Source: Rhizophagus sp. LPA8_4_AMF (taxonomy: Eukaryota > Glomeromycota > Glomeromycetes > Glomerales > Glomeraceae). Taken from it: a stretch of 25,992 nucleotides of DNA. The notes under the pieces were generated by a model. That model was not told where the DNA came from and did not search any database. It saw nothing but the letters and a program-made list of their open reading frames with translations. Shown piece by piece: positions 21,731 to 25,992 of this stretch. The number at the start of each line of letters is the position of its first letter. Position 1 is the stretch's first letter. A program made the translations under genes and the position numbers. The stretch lies in contig JADRCO010000822.1 of NCBI GenBank assembly GCA_021464525.1, positions 1-25,992 on the forward strand, read 5' to 3'.

Positions 21731-22090
21731 TCATTGAAAGAAATTAGATCCGGTTTGATATTGGTACAGTAATATTCTATCTTTCTTTTCATGTATATCA
21801 TGTCACAAAACAAAAAAACAAATGTAATAAAAAAAATGAACGCTGTTTAATTCTTTATAAATTCTCCATTTATGGAAAGTAAATTGTCACAATGTTTGGT
21901 GCACTCGCGTATGTTTTCGGTCTTTATCATTAAAAAGAATAGATCCGATTTGATATTGATAATATTCCACCTTTCTTTTCGTGTGTATCATGTCGCAAAA
22001 TAAACATAAATTAGTAATCTTTATAACTTGTAATTTACGAAAGATTATTGTTACAATGTTTGGAGCACTCGCGTTTGTTTTCGGTATAAA
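21731..22090 (+). repeat. Tandem duplication of an Hsp70-type promoter and first exon
   Basis: Copy A (21731-21926) and copy B (21927-22090) share landmarks in order: TCATT(G/A)AAAGAA, TAGATCCG(G/A)TTTGATATTG, CTTTCTTTTC(A/G)TGT(A/G)TATC, ATGTC(A/G)CAAAA, and a 3' block ATGTTTGG(T/A)GCACTCGCGT. Offsets are about 190 on the left and 164 on the right, so the middle has gained or lost bases. ATGTCGCAAAAT encodes MSQN, which I recall as a usual N-terminus of Rhizophagus Hsp70-like proteins. Both copies therefore look like duplicated 5' ends of such a gene. The intact gene begins just downstream at 22171. Confidence 0.7.
22085..22090 (+). promoter_or_regulatory. Possible TATA box of the Hsp70-like gene
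   Basis: TATAAA lies 81 nt before the ATG at 22171. Copy A of the upstream duplication has its own TATAAAT at 21856-21862. Which one is used cannot be told from sequence. Confidence 0.3.
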
Positions 22091-22170
22091 TTACGGAACA
22101 GGTTTTCCTTTAGGTGTATATATAAGCAATTATTTTTCAGATAATATTGTGTTTATTGTATTTCAGTACC

Positions 22171-24580
22171 ATGGAATTTACTTGCGTTCAAAGCCAAATT
22201 TATTTATTCGAGTTCGAACCTGTCGTAATAGAGGATATACGTGTTGTAGTTGGAATAGGTGAGCATATTGTTCTATTGATACCAATTTATTACCTTTTTT
22301 TTTAATAAGACGACATTTTTTCATTTTAATCCTCTAGATTTTGGAACAACATTTTCAGTAAATTTACATACTATTTTTTATTTTCATTTTTGTCCTTTAA
22401 TTAACAGACATTTTATCTCTTTTCTTTCTCAGGGGTTTTCTTACGCTTATGCTAAGCCCGATAAGGCGAAAATAGAGATTATAGTGAACGATGATTGGCC
22501 GGGAATTAAAGGTTTTAAGAAAATCAATACCGTATTACAATATGACGAAGACTATAATTCTGTTACCGCATGGGGAGCTAAAGCATTAGCTGGTGAACCC
22601 CCCAAAAGAAATAAAAAAAATAAGGATTTACCAAAACCGGTGGAATTGTTTAAATTTCATTTGGGAAGAGTTCCGGATAGTAAGAAACCAAAATTGCCAG
22701 CCAAAATTACTCCTGAAAGAGCGATAACCGATTATCTTCGTGAAATGGGTATGTAGATTGTTTATGATTTTTATTTTAAATATGCCTCTGAAATTAATTA
22801 TATGATGAAATTATTGGTTTTTTCTTTAGGAAAGGTAAGATGATAAAACGTATATTACTTTTTAATTATAAGATAAATTTGAGTTTATGATTTGATAGAC
22901 GATTAAGCAAGAAATCGGTCGTCGCTGGCCTGGAGTTGATTTTTATAGTAACGTGCGAATTGTCGTCACTGTACCTGCCGGTAACTAGTTATTATATTTG
23001 TAAAGTATACATAATATCAACATTTATAAAATTATCGTTTTAGAGTTTACTGAGGATACAAAGACAATTATGAGACAATGTTTATATAATGCCGACTTGA
23101 TCAAAAGTCTTGGTACACTAAGTCTTCAATTTACCACTGAACGTAAGAAGTTATTTTGAAATAATACTGCGGCGTTGTTTATAATGTATATAAATAAAAC
23201 TAATAACACTTGATTTAATATTCTTAGCGGAAGCCGCCGCGATCCATTGTATGAATGTGATGAAAGAACATAGATTAACAACTGGAGGTACAAATTATGC
23301 GAATGAATCATTTTTGATTATTTCGACAACATTATAAACCTTATAAATAATAAAATCGTTCATTTGTTCTAAATTAGCGACATATTTGGTTGTCGATTGT
23401 GGTGGAGGAACCGTGGATTTAACCGTTAGAAAACTATTATCAACTGATCGAATAGGAGAGACAACCGAGCGGTCAGGTGATTTTTGCGGTGGTACCTATG
23501 TTGATGATGAGTTTTTAAAATATCTTGGGAGTATAGTAGGAAAATCCGCGATGAATATGCTAAAAGAAAAAAACTATGGCCAGGTCAATTATATGGTGCA
23601 GCAATTCTGTTCCCAAATTAAAATTCCATTCACTGGTGAAAAGTCCGATTTCGAAACTATTGAATGGGACATCGATAGAAAATGTCCTGCTCTTAAGAAA
23701 TATGTTACCGGGTCAGAAAGGGATCAATTATCGGAAGATGATTGGGTCATTGAACTCAATTTTAGAACTGTAAAATCATTCTTTGATCCGGTCATCAACA
23801 AGATTTTGGGATTGATTGAACAACAGTTAGAGAAATGTTCGAATTGTTCGGTGATGTTTTTGGTCGGAGGTTTTAGTGAATCACAATATCTTCAAAATAG
23901 AGTTAAACAAACGTTTGGCCATAAAATTAGCATAGCGGGTATGTTCGTTGATTATTATATTTTTTTTTTTTGAAAAAAAGGTCGAATGCAAATCAATGAT
24001 GATACTTCGTATATTACAGTTCCACCTCATCCACTTGCTGCGATTGTAAGCGGTGCATGTGAATATGGACTTGATATGGATACCGTAACTACGAGAGTAT
24101 TAAAATGGACATATGGAGTTCGAATTTGTCCTGAATGGGTAAGTGTCATTTAACTAAATAATGGTAAAGCCAATATTATCCCAAATAAAACCTAAAACTT
24201 TTTCCAAATATTAGAAATATGGTGACCCACCAAATCGTAAAACATCAGAAAATCGAATCTACAAATTTTCTTTGATGGCCAATAAAGGGACAGAAGTGCG
24301 CGTGAACGAGGAATTTTCCACACGTTTATATCCAATTTATCCTGACCAAACCTCCATAAATTTCACTTTCTTTTATACTTCCAAATATAATGCAAAATAT
24401 TGCGATGAGCCTGAGATGAACTTATTGGGCAGTTTCAACGTTGATTTGCCCGATACTTACCTGGGTTTAAATCGTCCAGTGTTAATAACGTTATGTTTCG
24501 GTGCTATGGAAATTGTCGCAACAGCAAAGAATGAAACTAATGGTAAAGTCTATCGCACAACGTTTTCTAATAAAGAGTAA
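22171..24580 (+). CDS. HSPA12/Hsp70-like ATPase, ten exons with two microexons
   Basis: Ten exons join in frame across GT-AG introns: 22171-22258, 22338-22357, 22433-22748, 22830-22834, 22899-22980, 23044-23142, 23228-23287, 23378-23938, 24020-24138 and 24215-24580, giving 571 residues. The ATPase fold shows phosphate loop 1 DFGTTFSG (30-37), ELFKFHLG with the likely catalytic lysine, phosphate loop 2 VVDCGGGTVDL (228-238) and the adenosine motif FLVGGFSES (384-392). The last 120 residues form the beta-rich C-terminal part seen in this family, including KYNAKYCDEPEMNLLG and LITLCFGAMEI. As an Hsp70-like ATPase it should bind ATP and may act on client proteins in the cytosol; no ER-retention or organelle signal is seen. 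The start is the first ATG in frame with the loop; an upstream acceptor (TTTCAG at 22166) allows a spliced 5' leader. An alternative acceptor at 23980 would add 13 residues. Confidence 0.9.
22338..22357 (+). other. 20-nt microexon encoding the Hsp70 phosphate loop
   Basis: The segment between TAG (22335-22337) and GTAAAT (22358) supplies the codons for DFGTTFS, split G|AT at its start and ending in phase 0 before GGG. Skipping it would remove the ATP-binding loop. Confidence 0.85.
22830..22834 (+). other. 5-nt microexon GAAAG in the Hsp70-like gene
   Basis: TTTCTTTAG precedes and GTAAGA follows the five bases. With the final G of the previous exon they encode Gly-Lys (142-143), giving REMGKTIKQE across three exons, as expected for the family. 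Direct joining of the flanking exons would put TAA in frame at the third codon. Confidence 0.75.
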
Positions 24581-25992
24581 TACAAATAATTAATTTGTCC
24601 TATTAGTTCTTAAAAATCATTCATTATGAGAAGAAAATTTTAAATTTTACCGAATACAGAGATTTACATTAATACGGATCAAATTTTAGTACTATTGAAC
24701 ATAAGTGTAACACTAATTAGCATATGTGATATCTTTCTATTATGTGTATTCAGGGGGTCCTTTTTATATTTATAATCATTTTCATCAAATACTCTATAAC
24801 CATAAAATATTTTATCATTAAATATTTCATAATATAATATTACACATCATTATATTTAAAATTTATTTATGCAACATATTTCTAAAAATCTATTTCATGG
24901 ATTCACTAAATTATCTATTCAGAAGATACATTTGTCCATTTATAAAAAGGTATACTATTTGCATTAAAAAAAGATGTATATAAAATTTTTAAATTTTTAA
25001 ATAGGAGATCTCCAAATAAAAAAAAAAATCCTGTTTTTTTTAAGTTTAATTCAATTAAATCTACATAATCAAATATAATATCATAAAGTATTAGCCTATT
25101 AGGGTATTTAACATTTTAATTATACAGTTATTTAACTGAAGTTTATCTATTTTAATAAACCTAAAATATTTAGATATAATCTTAAAAAAACTTGTTATTA
25201 TATTTGATATTATTTTAAAATTCAAAATCGATTGATATTATATACATATTCTGACCCTTCTGTAAATATATTTATATGCAATTTTCAGTTATCATCTGAA
25301 AATTTAATGTATAATATAAATTATAACAAATTCATTATATATTTTTATTAAATAGCTTAAATTTTGAACTTTATATAAAATTTTTTTTACTAAATAGTTA
25401 TAAATAAAAAACTTTTTATTAAGGTAAAGTAATTGGTATTAATATATAATATCATATAATTTATCTAAAAAAACTAATGCAAATAATTGTAGTAGATTTC
25501 TAAGTATGATTATCAAAAATAATTATTAACAATAAATTATATACTTTTATTTCTTCATTTGTGAAATGGACATTATTTACAAAATAATTTGATTTAATCC
25601 ATTTTAAATAAAATGAGATGTTTTTTTTTAAATTACTTAATAATACTTCTTGTAGTAAATCAGTATCACCTATTCTGATAGTATTGATTACATAATAAAC
25701 TATTTCTCTCAATTCAAATTCTTTATTAATATAATATCTTCATATTTCTTAAATTTCTTAATCCAAACTAATATATTGGCCAAAGTAGATTTGATATTTT
25801 CTGTTTAAATAATTATTTTTATTTATCATATTTTTATAACTTATACAGCTCGAGCACCCTAGTCACATCAAATCCCAAATAAAGCGGCCAAATTTTCTTA
25901 TGAGATTTTTACGTGACTATCATGTGATATTTGGCCTGAATTATACTAATAAACATAATTTTAGCCAGCATTAAAATTTAGCAAATTTATTC
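24581..25992. other. AT-rich 3' flank, no supported gene
   Basis: The start holds the 3' untranslated region of the Hsp70-like gene. The remainder is AT-rich without a clear gene. A minus-strand open stretch at about 25500-25733, without an ATG at its start, contains ELREIVYYVINTIRIGDTDL and looks mildly coding, perhaps an exon or gene remnant; I do not recognise it. An inverted repeat lies near the right edge. Confidence 0.5.
25886..25936. repeat. Short inverted repeat with GGCCAAAT / ATTTGGCC arms
   Basis: Arms at 25886-25893 and 25929-25936 enclose TACGTGAC and ATGTGAT words. AGTCACAT stands outside the left arm. It may be the edge of a MITE that continues beyond the window; no target duplication can be identified. 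Confidence 0.35.

Noticed and set aside
21981-22262. 93-codon plus frame starting in copy B of the duplication
   Set aside because: Its 3' part is the wrong frame of the Hsp70-like first exon, where the MEFT...VVVGID reading is far better supported.
1-25992. CRISPR array, operon-like gene cluster or bacterial island
   Set aside because: No regularly spaced repeats of that kind; genes have spliceosomal introns and separate promoters, so the sequence is eukaryotic nuclear DNA.
1-25992. Retrovirus-like or Polinton-like elements
   Set aside because: I saw no reverse transcriptase, integrase, capsid or long terminal repeat signature in any frame.

Overview
The window looks like nuclear DNA from an arbuscular mycorrhizal fungus close to Rhizophagus. 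It is very AT-rich, with many A/T homopolymers and microsatellites. Genes carry short GT-AG introns, mostly 63-90 nt. Three of the proteins resemble lineage-expanded Rhizophagus families: HSPA12/Hsp70-like ATPases, P-loop NTPases with a nuclease-fold C-terminus, and a coiled-coil family. The assignment rests on remembered family resemblance, not on a search.

Layout. 1-1800 is the 3' part of a hAT DNA transposon, with a transposase in two exons and a likely right end. 1801-9380 is repeat-dominated. It holds a Tourist-like MITE, one small secreted-protein gene on the minus strand, a nested inverted repeat, a large foldback, a decayed coding-looking patch, a diverged tandem duplication and a Tc1/mariner-type MITE with perfect 27-bp ends. 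9380-12772 has no gene I can support, but lies within a span enriched in the palindrome TCACGTGA. 12773-14014 (+) is a five-exon gene for an unknown membrane protein. 14711-17164 (-) is a four-exon gene for a P-loop NTPase with a mitochondrial-type presequence and a degenerate nuclease-like C-terminal domain. 17165-20020 is repeat-derived or empty apart from a decayed gene remnant. 20083-21507 (+) is an intronless coiled-coil gene. 21731-22090 is a tandem duplication of what looks like an Hsp70 promoter and first exon. 22171-24580 (+) is an Hsp70-like gene I resolved into ten exons, two of them microexons of 20 and 5 nt. 24581-25992 has no supported gene.

The genes do not form an operon or an obvious pathway. 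The setting, with transposons, a secreted protein and members of expanded families, fits a repeat-rich accessory compartment of such a genome. The most interesting points are the 5-nt microexon, the duplicated Hsp70 5' region with decoy starts, the predicted mitochondrial NTPase with altered nuclease-fold positions, and a secreted-protein frame whose only start-like codon is GTG.
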